This document shows positions 1 through 7,848 of a stretch of 64,000 nt of DNA, piece by piece (position 1 is the stretch's first letter; every line of letters begins with the position of its first letter). Source of the DNA: Sphingomonas kyeonggiensis (lineage in GTDB: Bacteria; Pseudomonadota; Alphaproteobacteria; Sphingomonadales; Sphingomonadaceae). The translations under genes were made by a program, and so were the position numbers. Below the pieces are notes generated by a model that was not told the origin of the DNA, searched no databases, and worked only from the letters and a program-made list of their open reading frames with translations. The DNA lies in assembly GCF_030812785.1 (NCBI RefSeq), contig NZ_JAUSTJ010000003.1:1116001-1180000 (forward strand), read 5' to 3'.

Positions 1-385
1 CCAGTTCGACCACGCCGAGCTGGAGGCGGTTCTCGGCGAAGCGGAAGACCGACAGGCGGCGGCCCGAAGGCGAGAAGTCGCCTGCCCAATAGCCTGTCTT
101 TGGGTCCTGGGCGAAGAGCGGGCGGGCAGGCGCCTTGCCAGCCAGGTCGATCACGAGCAGCTTCGAGACCAGCCGCTTGACGTTCCAGTCATAGCGAAAG
201 TCCGGCGCGCTGTCGAAGCGCGCGCGCCGCTCGACGACCGCGAACTGGCCGCCGGGCTCGACCAGCACTTGCCCATAGCTTTCCAGCCGCAGCAGGTCGT
301 CGATCGTATAGGGCCCGGCTGTCGCCGATCGACTCAGTGTCGGGCACAGCATCAGGCATAGCGCGGCCATCCAGGTGAAGCGCAT
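1..385 (-). CDS. S9-family peptidase, N-terminal part (possible lasso-peptide isopeptidase)
   Basis: The gene runs off the left edge; about 128 residues are visible. It starts MRFTWMAALCLMLCP, a likely Sec signal peptide, followed by YTIDDLLRLESYGQVLVEPG and a blade-like segment with GYWAGDFSPSGRRLSVFR, typical of the N-terminal beta-propeller of S9 (prolyl-oligopeptidase type) enzymes. The catalytic domain is outside the window. It lies 52 bases downstream of a TonB receptor in a FecI/FecR operon. In astexin- and caulosegnin-type clusters this position is held by an AtxE2-like isopeptidase that opens imported lasso peptides. The S9 call is fairly firm; the isopeptidase role is inferred from context and from memory of that subfamily. 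Confidence 0.65.
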   Translation of the reverse strand, partial: MRFTWMAALCLMLCPTLSRSATAGPYTIDDLLRLESYGQVLVEPGGQFAVVERRARFDSAPDFRYDWNVKRLVSKLLVIDLAGKAPARPLFAQDPKTGYWAGDFSPSGRRLSVFRFAENRLQLGVVEL

Positions 386-437
386 GGTCGATTATCCAGG
401 TTGGTGAAGGGAAGGCGCGCGGGCCGCTAGGACTGCG

Positions 438-3400
438 TCACCATTTCTTGACGACCTGCAGCGACACGAACCGGCCGATCGGGTCGGCATTGGCCGCGCC
501 ATAGCCGAACCCGCTCGGCTGATCGACGAAGGGCGGATCGGCATCGAGCAGGTTTTGCGCATTGAGCGCGAAGCTGAGCCCGATGCGCTCGAACGCCTTG
601 GGCTGAATGCGCAGCTGCGCGTCAAACGTCGTCCAGCTGCCGACCGGGCGCGCCGGGCTGCTCACATCATCGAGGTAGCCGCTGACATGGTTGAGCGTTA
701 CCGAGACGCCCCAGCCTTGCCTGTCCCAGCCGGCCGAGGCCCGCAGCCGCCAGGCCGGCGGGTTGGCGATCGTGCCGACCTGCTCGATCCGCGGCGCCAG
801 CGGCGTGATGCGGCGCTGATAGTCGAACATGTGCGAGGCATTGGCGCTGAGCGTGGCGGCGCCGCCGGCCAGGTCGAACGATCCCGCTGCCAGCAGGTCC
901 ATGCCCCGCACCACGAGCTCGCTCGAATTGACCAGCCGTCCGTCGAGGATCGCCTTGTAGAATTCGGGCGGGAAGAGCCCTGCGATCAACGAGCCGGGCG
1001 CGTTGATCAGCGCCAGCAGCCGTTCGCGGTCGGCGGGGTTCGCGACGGGATCGACCCGGCTGATATAGGGCGAGAAGATCATGTTGGAGAGTGCGTCGCT
1101 CAGATTGTCATAGGCTGGCCGCTCGATCCGGTTCTTGAACTTGGTCTGGAACCAGGTCGCCTCGACATGCCAGCGGCGTGCCCAGTTCGGCTGATAGCGC
1201 AGATTGAGCGTCAGCGAGCTTGCGGTCTCGGGCTTGAGATCGGGGTTGCCGCCGTAGAGGGTCACGACCGGGGTCAGCACGCCCGCCGCGTCGCGCAGCT
1301 GGACATAGGAGACGCTGAGCGCATCGCGTACCTCGCGCAGCACCGGTGCCCGGAACGAGGTGCCCCAGCTCGCCTTGAAGCCGAGCTCCGTGCTCGGTTC
1401 CCAGACCAGGCCGAGCTTGGGATTGGTGGTGCCGCCAAAGTCGCTGTAATGTTCATGGCGCACGGCAGCGGAGAGCGTCAGCCGCCTAAGGCCCGGCCGG
1501 CCATTATCGGGCCCGAACAAGGGCACCGCCAGTTCGGCAAAGGCCGCGGTGATGTCGCGCCCGGCATGGGTGCCGGTCAGCGCGGTCGGCTTGGTCCCGG
1601 AGAAGAAATTCTCGCCGCTGCGCTCGAAATGCTCATGCCGGAAATTGACGCCGAAGGCCGCCTTGATCCGCCCGCCGGGCAGGCGGAACAGACTGCCGTC
1701 CGCCTTCAAATTGGCGGTATCCATCACGCTGATCGTGGTGTTGCGCGCGAAACCCTGGCCGATGAAGTCGAGGATCGCCTGGCTGTTGACCAGACCATCG
1801 CCATAGGGGTTGAAGAAGCCGTTGGTCGCTGTGCTGAATGCGGTACCGGGATCGTCCGGCAGCGATCCGACGGCTTCCGCGAAATAGGTCGAGTTCACCA
1901 CATTCTCATAGGCGGTATAGGTCCGCTCCCGGGCGTGGCTGGCATAGGTCTCGGCTTGCCAGTCGCCAAAGGGCGCAACCGTCGCCCCCGCCGTGGCGCT
2001 CCACGACGTCACCGAGCCCGGTTGCCGGATCGGGCCGATCTCGCGGGTGAAGGAATAGGCGATCAGGCTGTAGGGCGACCCGTCGGGGCTGACGAAATAG
2101 GGGTTGCGGGCATCGACCTGGGCCAGCCCGGTCGAGGCCTGGCCGTTGCTCTCGAAGGACCGGTGCGCATAGCGGCCCTCGGCGAATAGCTGCAGCGTGC
2201 CCAGATCCTGCTCGGCGCTGAGATAGGCCGCGTGTCGGTCCTGGCGCGGCAGCAAGTCGGTGCCGACACGGAAATTCTCGAGGTTCTGGCCCGCGAGGAA
2301 ATCCTTTGGGCTAAGGCCGGTGCCGTTCTGGCCGGTGGGAATGGCAAAGGCCGGCTCGATAGCGCCCGCCGGTGTGATGGTCAGGATTGTGCCGGGATTG
2401 GAGAAATAGGAGCGCCAGTCGCTGCCGCCGAACGGCCGCAAGTCGGGCGATCGCGTATAGGCACGCTGGTCGGTGCGCAGGCGGCCACGGTGCATATATT
2501 CATAGGCCGCGAGGACATGGCCCGTCGACCAGCTCGCGCCGAGCACCTGGCCGATCTGGACCTCGCTGGCGCCGCCCTGCGTCGCAGTGCCGAGCCGCAG
2601 CCGCGTCTCGCCGCCGTCCAATGTCTTGCGCAAGAGGATGTTGACGACGCCGCCGACCGCGTCGGAACCATAGAGCGCCGAGGCGCCGTCGGTGAGGATC
2701 TCTATCCGCTCGACCGCCGCGAGCGGGATCAGCGAGATGTCGGCAAAATCGCCTTGCCCGCCCGAGCCCGGCAGGCGGCGGCCATTGACCAGCGTCAGCG
2801 TCGCGTCGCTGCCGAGCCCGCGCAGATTGGCGCTGGTGCCAAGGCCGATATTCTGGGTGGTGCGGTCCGCCCCGGTCAGGCTGGTGTCCTCGGTGCCGGT
2901 GCCACCGAAATTCTGCGGGAGCGCTGCGATCGCCTCGCCGACCGAGCCATGGCCAGCCCGGTCGATGTCGAATCGGTCGAGCACGACCATCGGCGACGCC
3001 CTTTCCGAAATCCCGCGGATGTTCGACCCAGTCACCAGGATCTTGGTGTCGCCATTTTCCTCCTGCGCCGCGCGCGGCGCGGGTGCCGATATGGGCGTGG
3101 CGGGCATCGGCGTGGCGCGTTGGGGGCGCGCCGGCTTGGCGGCTGTCCGGGGCGCAGGCACCCGCCGCTGGAACAGTACATAGGCGTTGCCCGCGCGCCG
3201 GACCGCGATGCCGGTCCCGCGCAGCAGTTGCGCAAGCGCTTCGTCATCGCCGTAGCGGCCATCGAGTGCCTGGCTGGTTAGACCGGCGACGAGCGTGCTA
3301 GGATAGAGAAGCTGGCGATGGGTGATCCGCGCATAGGTGGCCAGCGCCTGGTCGAGCGGTCCCGCGGCGATGTGGAATTCCTGCTGCGCGCGGGCCGACC

Positions 3401-3488
3401 AGGCCGGGCCCGGTGCGATCATCGCGATCGCCGCCGCCCCCATCAGGCTGAATCGCGTGCTCCCGGCGATGATCGGTTCTTTCCTCAC
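438..3488 (-). CDS. TonB-dependent outer-membrane receptor with STN signalling domain
   Basis: Outer-membrane transporter of about 1016 residues. The GTG start at 3488 is preferred over an ATG 39 bases upstream because GGGGAG lies 7 bases before it and the product then opens with a signal peptide. In order: an STN (secretin/TonB N-terminal) domain around residues 35-105 (FHIAAGPLDQALATYARIT), a low-complexity linker, a plug with ILVTGSNIRG near 155 and VERIEILTDGASALYGSDAV near 260, then a beta-barrel ending in the aromatic residue W. The STN domain means it can signal through the FecR anti-sigma encoded just upstream, so ligand binding probably switches on this operon. The substrate is unknown; a lasso peptide or a siderophore are options. 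Confidence 0.93.
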   Translation of the reverse strand: MRKEPIIAGSTRFSLMGAAAIAMIAPGPAWSARAQQEFHIAAGPLDQALATYARITHRQLLYPSTLVAGLTSQALDGRYGDDEALAQLLRGTGIAVRRAGNAYVLFQRRVPAPRTAAKPARPQRATPMPATPISAPAPRAAQEENGDTKILVTGSNIRGISERASPMVVLDRFDIDRAGHGSVGEAIAALPQNFGGTGTEDTSLTGADRTTQNIGLGTSANLRGLGSDATLTLVNGRRLPGSGGQGDFADISLIPLAAVERIEILTDGASALYGSDAVGGVVNILLRKTLDGGETRLRLGTATQGGASEVQIGQVLGASWSTGHVLAAYEYMHRGRLRTDQRAYTRSPDLRPFGGSDWRSYFSNPGTILTITPAGAIEPAFAIPTGQNGTGLSPKDFLAGQNLENFRVGTDLLPRQDRHAAYLSAEQDLGTLQLFAEGRYAHRSFESNGQASTGLAQVDARNPYFVSPDGSPYSLIAYSFTREIGPIRQPGSVTSWSATAGATVAPFGDWQAETYASHARERTYTAYENVVNSTYFAEAVGSLPDDPGTAFSTATNGFFNPYGDGLVNSQAILDFIGQGFARNTTISVMDTANLKADGSLFRLPGGRIKAAFGVNFRHEHFERSGENFFSGTKPTALTGTHAGRDITAAFAELAVPLFGPDNGRPGLRRLTLSAAVRHEHYSDFGGTTNPKLGLVWEPSTELGFKASWGTSFRAPVLREVRDALSVSYVQLRDAAGVLTPVVTLYGGNPDLKPETASSLTLNLRYQPNWARRWHVEATWFQTKFKNRIERPAYDNLSDALSNMIFSPYISRVDPVANPADRERLLALINAPGSLIAGLFPPEFYKAILDGRLVNSSELVVRGMDLLAAGSFDLAGGAATLSANASHMFDYQRRITPLAPRIEQVGTIANPPAWRLRASAGWDRQGWGVSVTLNHVSGYLDDVSSPARPVGSWTTFDAQLRIQPKAFERIGLSFALNAQNLLDADPPFVDQPSGFGYGAANADPIGRFVSLQVVKKW

Positions 3489-3627
3489 GGTCTTCTCCCC
3501 TGCGCGCCGGTATTCCCGGTCGGTCACTCAAATCGCGCGTTTGTGCAGCGATCGAGGAAGCAACGCGGCGGGGAAGGGGTGACCCTGGCTGCTTCGCAGA
3601 ATAAATTTTGCGGGACGGCTGGGCATG

Positions 3628-4602
3628 TCAATTACGCGACAGAAGAATCCGATTCTCCTGTGTTCTTTTCTTCAGGTCGAACAGCGCGGAGACCGCCGCG
3701 ACGAACGAGTCCATGTCGCCGGTCTCGAAGCTGCCGTTGACCTTGGCCCCGGCCAGCGACGGGTCCTCCAGTTCGATCCGGGTCCGGCTATAGCGGTTGG
3801 CCTCGGCGATCGCATTGGCGAGCGGTGTGGCATGGAAGACGAGCCGGCCGGTGGTCCAGCTGGTCGCCGCCTCGACATCGACATGGCTGACCGCCAGCGC
3901 GCCCGCCGGGCCGATCGTCGCGCATTCGCCAGCGGCCTTGAGCAATGTCGGGGGAACGCCGGCACCGGCATCGACCGAGACGCTGCCTTGCGTGAGCACG
4001 ACCTGCACGGCTTCGTCGCTGCGGTGCACGTCGAACTGCGTCCCCGCGGCGCGGATCGCGGCCTTGCCGGCGCGGACCTCGAAAGGCCGCGCCGGATCAT
4101 GCTTCACTTCGAAAAAGGCCTGTCCGCGCTCAAGCGTCACCCGGCGCCCGGTATCGCCGGCATCAACGTGGAGTCGGCTGTCGGTGTTGAGCCGGATCCT
4201 CGAGCCATCGCCCAGGCTGACCACCAGTTGCTCGCCGGTCGCGGTCTGATAGGCGCGCGCCATCGGCAGCAGCAGCCAGCTGGCCCCTGCCGCGACCGGT
4301 GCCAGGGCGGCGCCCGCCAGCACCGCCCGGCGGCTCGGCCGCCAGCCGCGCGCTTCCGATTCCATCCGCTCGAGCCGGGGCCGGGCGAGCGCGTCGCGCG
4401 CCGCCGCGGCGATGTCGGGATCGTCGCCGAGCGCGCGTGCCTGGCGCCATAAGCTCTCGATCTCGGCATAGCGTGCGGCATTGCCGGGTTTGCGGCGCCA
4501 GCGATAGAATTCCTCGAGCTCCTCGGTGGTGACCGAACGGTTGTTGAGCCGTGCCAGCCATTCGGCTGCCTGCTCGTCTGCGCGCTCCTCGTCCGTGCCC
4601 AT
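3628..4602 (-). CDS. FecR-family anti-sigma / sigma regulator
   Basis: Inner-membrane regulator of 324 residues linking the TonB receptor to the ECF sigma factor. It has an N-terminal cytoplasmic FecR_N (DUF4880-like) domain with the AAEWLARLNN and YRWRRKPGNAARYAEIESLW pattern, one membrane segment at about residues 90-110, a periplasmic FecR domain around 120-215, and a C-terminal STN-like DUF4974 segment (FHATPLANAIAEANRYS). The gene starts 13 bases after the sigma factor stop codon and precedes the receptor, the classical fecI-fecR-fecA order. It holds the sigma factor inactive until the receptor is occupied, as known for this family. Confidence 0.93.
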   Translation of the reverse strand: MGTDEERADEQAAEWLARLNNRSVTTEELEEFYRWRRKPGNAARYAEIESLWRQARALGDDPDIAAAARDALARPRLERMESEARGWRPSRRAVLAGAALAPVAAGASWLLLPMARAYQTATGEQLVVSLGDGSRIRLNTDSRLHVDAGDTGRRVTLERGQAFFEVKHDPARPFEVRAGKAAIRAAGTQFDVHRSDEAVQVVLTQGSVSVDAGAGVPPTLLKAAGECATIGPAGALAVSHVDVEAATSWTTGRLVFHATPLANAIAEANRYSRTRIELEDPSLAGAKVNGSFETGDMDSFVAAVSALFDLKKRTQENRILLSRN

Positions 4603-4615
4603 GACGTCCCGCCGT

Positions 4616-5149
4616 TTAGTCGCGCAGCCTGGCCGCGCACATCGCCAACGCTCGGGTCATCCGCCATTCGACGGTCTTGACCGAGATGCCAACATGGCTT
4701 GCGATCTCCTCATAGGTCAAACCGGTAAAGCGGCTGAGCACGAACACGTCGCGATAAATCGGCGGCAAGGCGAGGATCGCCTGCTTCATCTCGAGCGCCT
4801 CGTGCTGCTCGGGCAGGACCGAAGCGAGGCTCGCCTCGCCTTCCTCGTCGAGCGGCTCGGCCAGGCCGCCACGCACGACATTGCGCCGCATCTGGTCGCG
4901 TGCCAGGTTGACCGCGATCCTGAGCAGTAGCGCCTTGGGGTGGCGCGCCGCATCTGCCGGCGCATAGCGCCCCATGCGGACATAGGTCTCCTGGACAATG
5001 TCGTCGACATCGAGCGCGGTGGTGCGCAGCCGCCAGGCGAGCACGCGGTTCAGCCAGCCGGCATGGCTGCGATAGAGATGTTCAAGCAGGCTTGCCTGCA
5101 CCGCCTCGGGCACCTGCGCGTCCTGCTTGTCCGGGCCTGGACCGGCCAT
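4616..5149 (-). CDS. FecI-like ECF RNA polymerase sigma factor
   Basis: Sigma-70 family ECF factor of 177 residues. An open frame extends further upstream, but the ATG at 5149 has GGGGAGAGG about 6 bases before it and the protein then begins just before the sigma-2 region, so that start is chosen. Region 2 includes LDVDDIVQETYVRMGRY; region 4 includes LPPIYRDVFVLSRFTGLTYE and the helix-turn-helix ISVKTVEWRMTRAL. It is the first gene of the unit with fecR, the TonB receptor and the S9 peptidase, and probably directs transcription of them when released by FecR. Confidence 0.93.
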   Translation of the reverse strand: MAGPGPDKQDAQVPEAVQASLLEHLYRSHAGWLNRVLAWRLRTTALDVDDIVQETYVRMGRYAPADAARHPKALLLRIAVNLARDQMRRNVVRGGLAEPLDEEGEASLASVLPEQHEALEMKQAILALPPIYRDVFVLSRFTGLTYEEIASHVGISVKTVEWRMTRALAMCAARLRD

Positions 5150-5281
5150 GGCATCCTCTCCCCAACGAGACAGGGGCGACGGCCATGCCAAAAATGGAAA
5201 TCCCGGGCAGCCGCGGCGCGCGGTCATGAACCGGCACGCCGTTGCGGACCCGCGGCCAGCATTGGGCGCGCGGGTCTCGTC

Positions 5282-5312
5282 GATCTTGCACAGGGGTTTC
5301 CACGCCCCTGCC
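5282..5312 (-). repeat. Short intergenic repeat, copy 1 (inverted relative to copies 2 and 3)
   Basis: Read on the minus strand it gives GTGGAAACCCCTGTGCAAG, matching the core of the copies at 5380 and 5541. The shared core is TGGAA(A)CC...TGTGCAA. Confidence 0.55.
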
Positions 5313-5379
5313 GCCGATGCGTCGGCGGCATGCCCATGCTGGCGCATTGGCGGACTCCTGGCAACTCGTGCCGGAAAGG

Positions 5380-5422
5380 GAAGGGGCCGGGTGTTGGAAC
5401 CTCCTGTGCAAAAAGGCCCGCT
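5380..5422 (+). repeat. Short intergenic repeat, copy 2
   Basis: Core GGGTGTTGGAACCTCCTGTG followed by CAAAAAGGCCCGCT. Nearly the same 40-base word recurs at 5541-5584, so this is a true repeat and not a chance match. Confidence 0.65.
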
Positions 5423-5540
5423 TGTTGTGGCCGCCCCACGCCCTGCCGCATGTGCGGCGCCCTGGGCTCGAGGACGGTCCCTATTGGGCGGCACCCGGCA
5501 TCCCGGCCTAGGATGGGATGCCGGGGGGCAGCAAGCCACA

Positions 5541-5584
5541 GAAGGGGTCGGGTGTTGGAAACCTTTGTGCAAAGGCCCGCTATT
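5541..5584 (+). repeat. Short intergenic repeat, copy 3
   Basis: Core GGGTGTTGGAAACCTTTGTG followed by CAAAGGCCCGCT. The centre CTTTGTGCAAAG is a near-perfect palindrome, which could form a small hairpin or bind a dimeric protein. Confidence 0.65.
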
Positions 5585-5917
5585 TAGGACTGACCCGCTG
5601 CCATTACCCTGGCTCCTGGGAACGCCCCTGATTCACGGCACCCGACCGTGTGACCCTGCGCAATTCGGCGATGTGCGGCAAGCGCGATCTTGGCGCGCGC
5701 GGACCAGCCGACTCATGCGCGAAAGCTGCCAGGGCCTTGGCAGCGTCATTCCGCGCCAACGGAAGGATTTGCTGGGAGTGCGCCGAATTTTGGCGGGCGG
5801 TGCGCAGAAAGTTGCGCATCGTATCTCCGCTCCGAGTCGCGCACGGGCCGCGGCGCGACAAGCCCGCTGCCGCATGCTGCGTTCGCCGCTTGAGGATGGC
5901 GACGGGCAAGCATCGCG

Positions 5918-6725
5918 ATGTCTTCGGCTATGGGTGAGGATTGGCGTGACGCCGAGAGCTATCGGCCGCTGCTTGCGCTTGATCGCCATGGCTTCGCCTG
6001 GGAGTTCCTGCGCCGCAATCCCGCCTATCGCGCCGAAAGCGCCGCGCCCTCGGTTCTGTCGCGATCTCGCCTTGGTGGGAGCCTTGAGCATTTGCACGCG
6101 CCGGCGGGAGGTGCGGCGCGCTGGGGGCTGTGGTTTCCAGGAGGCGCCGGAATGCGACGCGCTCCATGCGCGGATACTCTGGCGCGCCGAGCATGATCGC
6201 GGTGTCGTCACCGTGGATGCGATCCCGGCGGAGCAGGGGAAGGACAGCCTCGATATTCGCCGTGTCGGTGTCGATGTGCTGTTGCTGTCGCCCGATGGTG
6301 GATCCCGCCAACTGCTGCTCAGCGATGGCCCGCGCCATATCCACCTCGCGTTGCGCGAGGGCAGCTTGCTCGATGGTCCGGTCCGGTTGCGTTACGCATT
6401 GGAGGGGCTGGTGGATATCGAGCCCAAGCTGCTCACCGTGCGGCGCTTGGCGGGGCTCTGGCGCCTTGGGCGAATGCCGGCCGAACTGTTCCCGCGCGAT
6501 CCCCGTGCCCGGCGCTGGATCGAGATGCTGCGCGCGCTTGACGCATCGCGGGACGGCGCCAGTCAGCGTGACATCGCCGCCGCGCTGTTCGGGGCCGCGG
6601 CCGTGCGCCGCGATTGGCGGGCCGCTTCCGACTATCTGCGTCTGCGTATCCAACGCCTGGCGCGAAACGGCGAGGCTATGTTGGATGGTGGCTATCTTCG
6701 ATTGGTGGCCGCGCGTGTCGGTTGA
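5918..6725 (+). pseudogene. DUF2285/DUF6499-type regulator, broken by a single-base frameshift
   Basis: The N-terminal part from 5918 (or ATG 5930) reads GEDWRDAESYRPLLALDRHG and FAWEFLRRNPAYRAE, the signature of the transcriptional-regulator proteins found in alphaproteobacterial ICEs. That frame continues through ARWGLWF to about 6137. The remainder, ECDALHARILWRAEHD onward with the DUF2285 domain (RHIHLALREG, YLRLRIQRLARNG), is in another frame up to the stop at 6725. Removing one C in the run TTTCC at 6134-6138 restores one protein of about 268 residues. Either the gene is inactivated or this is a sequencing error. It marks element DNA at the left of the cargo region. Confidence 0.75.
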
Positions 6726-6868
6726 GTGCGGCTTTGAGCTGGAGGACTGCGGTTAGCGTGTTAGGCGCCCGTCTGACGTCGGTCGGACATCCAGCCGCGC
6801 CTGCGGCACAGCTACGGCAGTCGCCAGCGCAGGTGACTTTGGCCGCAGGTGACGCTATCCCGGCACGC

Positions 6869-7197
6869 ATGAGGGAACCGCACCAGACGGCCCTGCGCAT
6901 GCGAGAGGACGGCGCAACATTCCAGGCGATCGGCGAGGCCCTGGGCGTCAGCTCCAGCCGGGCGAACGTGATCTATCAACGCGCGCTGGAAGTGCAGGCG
7001 GAAGAGGCGGCCGGGATGGGCGTGCGGGCGATCAGGATCCTGCGGCACTATCGAGGCGATCTGCACGAGCTCGCTCCTTCGCCGCGCGAGACCCTCGTGG
7101 CGCGTACACGCTGCTGATCCAAGAGCCGAATTGCCTCCGCCGGCACGCGTACCAAATCATCGCCTGGCTCAACGCCGGAAACCGTGTGAAGCTCTAG
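6869..7197 (+). pseudogene. Small HTH protein, frameshifted copy of the gene at 10522
   Basis: The first about 68 residues (MREPHQTALRMREDGATFQA, then a helix-turn-helix) match the intact 109-residue protein at 10522-10851 almost residue for residue. One missing C near 7073 shifts the frame; past it the DNA again encodes TLLIQEPNCLRRHAYQIIAW and ends at 7197. Span is 329 bases against 330 for the intact copy, consistent with a one-base deletion. It follows the broken DUF2285 gene, so two single-base frameshifts lie within 1 kb. Confidence 0.75.
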
Positions 7198-7292
7198 GTC
7201 GCAGACCCGTAAAAGCCGTCAGTCTGCAACCGCCCCAATGTAAGGCGTTAGGATGGGCAAGCGGGCGATCCCGAAAGCTGCCGTTTGTCACC
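7198..7292. repeat. Degenerate intergenic repeat, copy R1
   Basis: Contains AAGCCGTCAGTCTGCAACCG followed by CCCCAATG and, near the end, GAAAGCTGCCGTTTG. These words recur in R2-R8 at 10.3, 11.8, 19.1, 20.6, 31.1, 33.7 and 35.5 kb. The gap 7198-7848 otherwise holds one small reverse ORF and an AT-richer stretch before the MHYT kinase. Confidence 0.5.
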
Positions 7293-7452
7293 TTCCTAGT
7301 GGCAGCAATTGGGAACGACCGAGATTGAGGAGGCAATAGGAAGGGAGTTGCTGCGAGTTATGAAGCGGGCCCTCCGCGAGCGGTGCAGTGGTTCCAAGGC
7401 GGACTTTGGCAAACCACGCACTGCTGCGCCGCCGGCACGAGCGCGGTGGGAT

Positions 7453-7620
7453 TCAAGGCAGCATCAGCTCCGCGAGGTGGGCATGACAGTCTGCCAGTTC
7501 GAGATGGCGTTCGCGCAAAGCAGCCTGGGTCGCCCGCTTTGCAAGCTGCCGCTCGCGGTCAGCCGGCTGTATATGATATTTCCGATCTTTCCGACACTTG
7601 GGCGTCGCGCACGGAATCAT
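7453..7620 (-). CDS. Possible 55-residue helical protein
   Basis: Minus-strand reading frame of 55 residues beginning MIPCATPKCRKDRKYH. The last 35 residues (ADRERQLAKRATQAALRERH and on to LAELMLP) look like a real amphipathic helix, unlike the surrounding shadow frames. No clear ribosome-binding site precedes the ATG and the first 16 residues look random, so this may be the 3' remnant of a longer gene. No function can be assigned. Confidence 0.35.
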   Translation of the reverse strand: MIPCATPKCRKDRKYHIQPADRERQLAKRATQAALRERHLELADCHAHLAELMLP

Positions 7621-7848
7621 AGTTACCGGCACGCGGTCTTGAAGGAGGGCTCATACGGAAACGCTCCCTTTACGGTACTCGGGGCTATGATTTTGGCCCC
7701 TGAGATGAACGTCTGCAGTGTCGTTAATCTTGTCAGTGCTGCGCCGTAGTCGGGCGCCTTGGTAACAAGTAACCAGACTGGAACTGTTCTTGTGAATAAG
7801 GCAATCACGGGTAACTTTACAATGGATGGGCCGGCGAGTGACCAAGCG

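Larger units (their letters stand above)
5150..5917. other. 768-base region without a convincing gene
   Basis: Very GC-rich DNA upstream of the sigma factor operon. It holds three copies of a short repeat, listed separately. Open frames on both strands have skewed Arg/Pro/Ala composition and no recognisable domain, so none is called. It is the place where the FecI operon ends and the element-like DNA begins, and promoters for the sigma operon must lie here. No lasso precursor-like peptide could be recognised. Confidence 0.5.

Noticed and set aside
555..3281. Long plus-strand frames opposite the TonB receptor
   Set aside because: Shadow frames of a gene with clear STN, plug and barrel motifs on the minus strand.
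5282..5584. Repeated short peptide-like words (for example WKPLCK) in translations of the three repeats
   Set aside because: They come from the DNA repeat itself, in different frames and strands, with no consistent start codons, so they are not taken as a peptide family or lasso precursor.
5150..5900. GGAAC words as possible EcfG stress promoters
   Set aside because: The required CGTT/GTT box at 16-17 bases is not present downstream, and the GGAAC belongs to the local repeat.
5127..5917. Long plus-strand open frame leading into the DUF2285 gene
   Set aside because: Its first 270 codons are Arg/Pro/Gly-rich with no domain; only the part after the frameshift near 6137 is real coding sequence.
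7309..7749. 146-codon plus-strand frame before the MHYT kinase
   Set aside because: No ribosome-binding site, no domain, irregular composition; the reverse 55-residue frame in the same place looks more protein-like.
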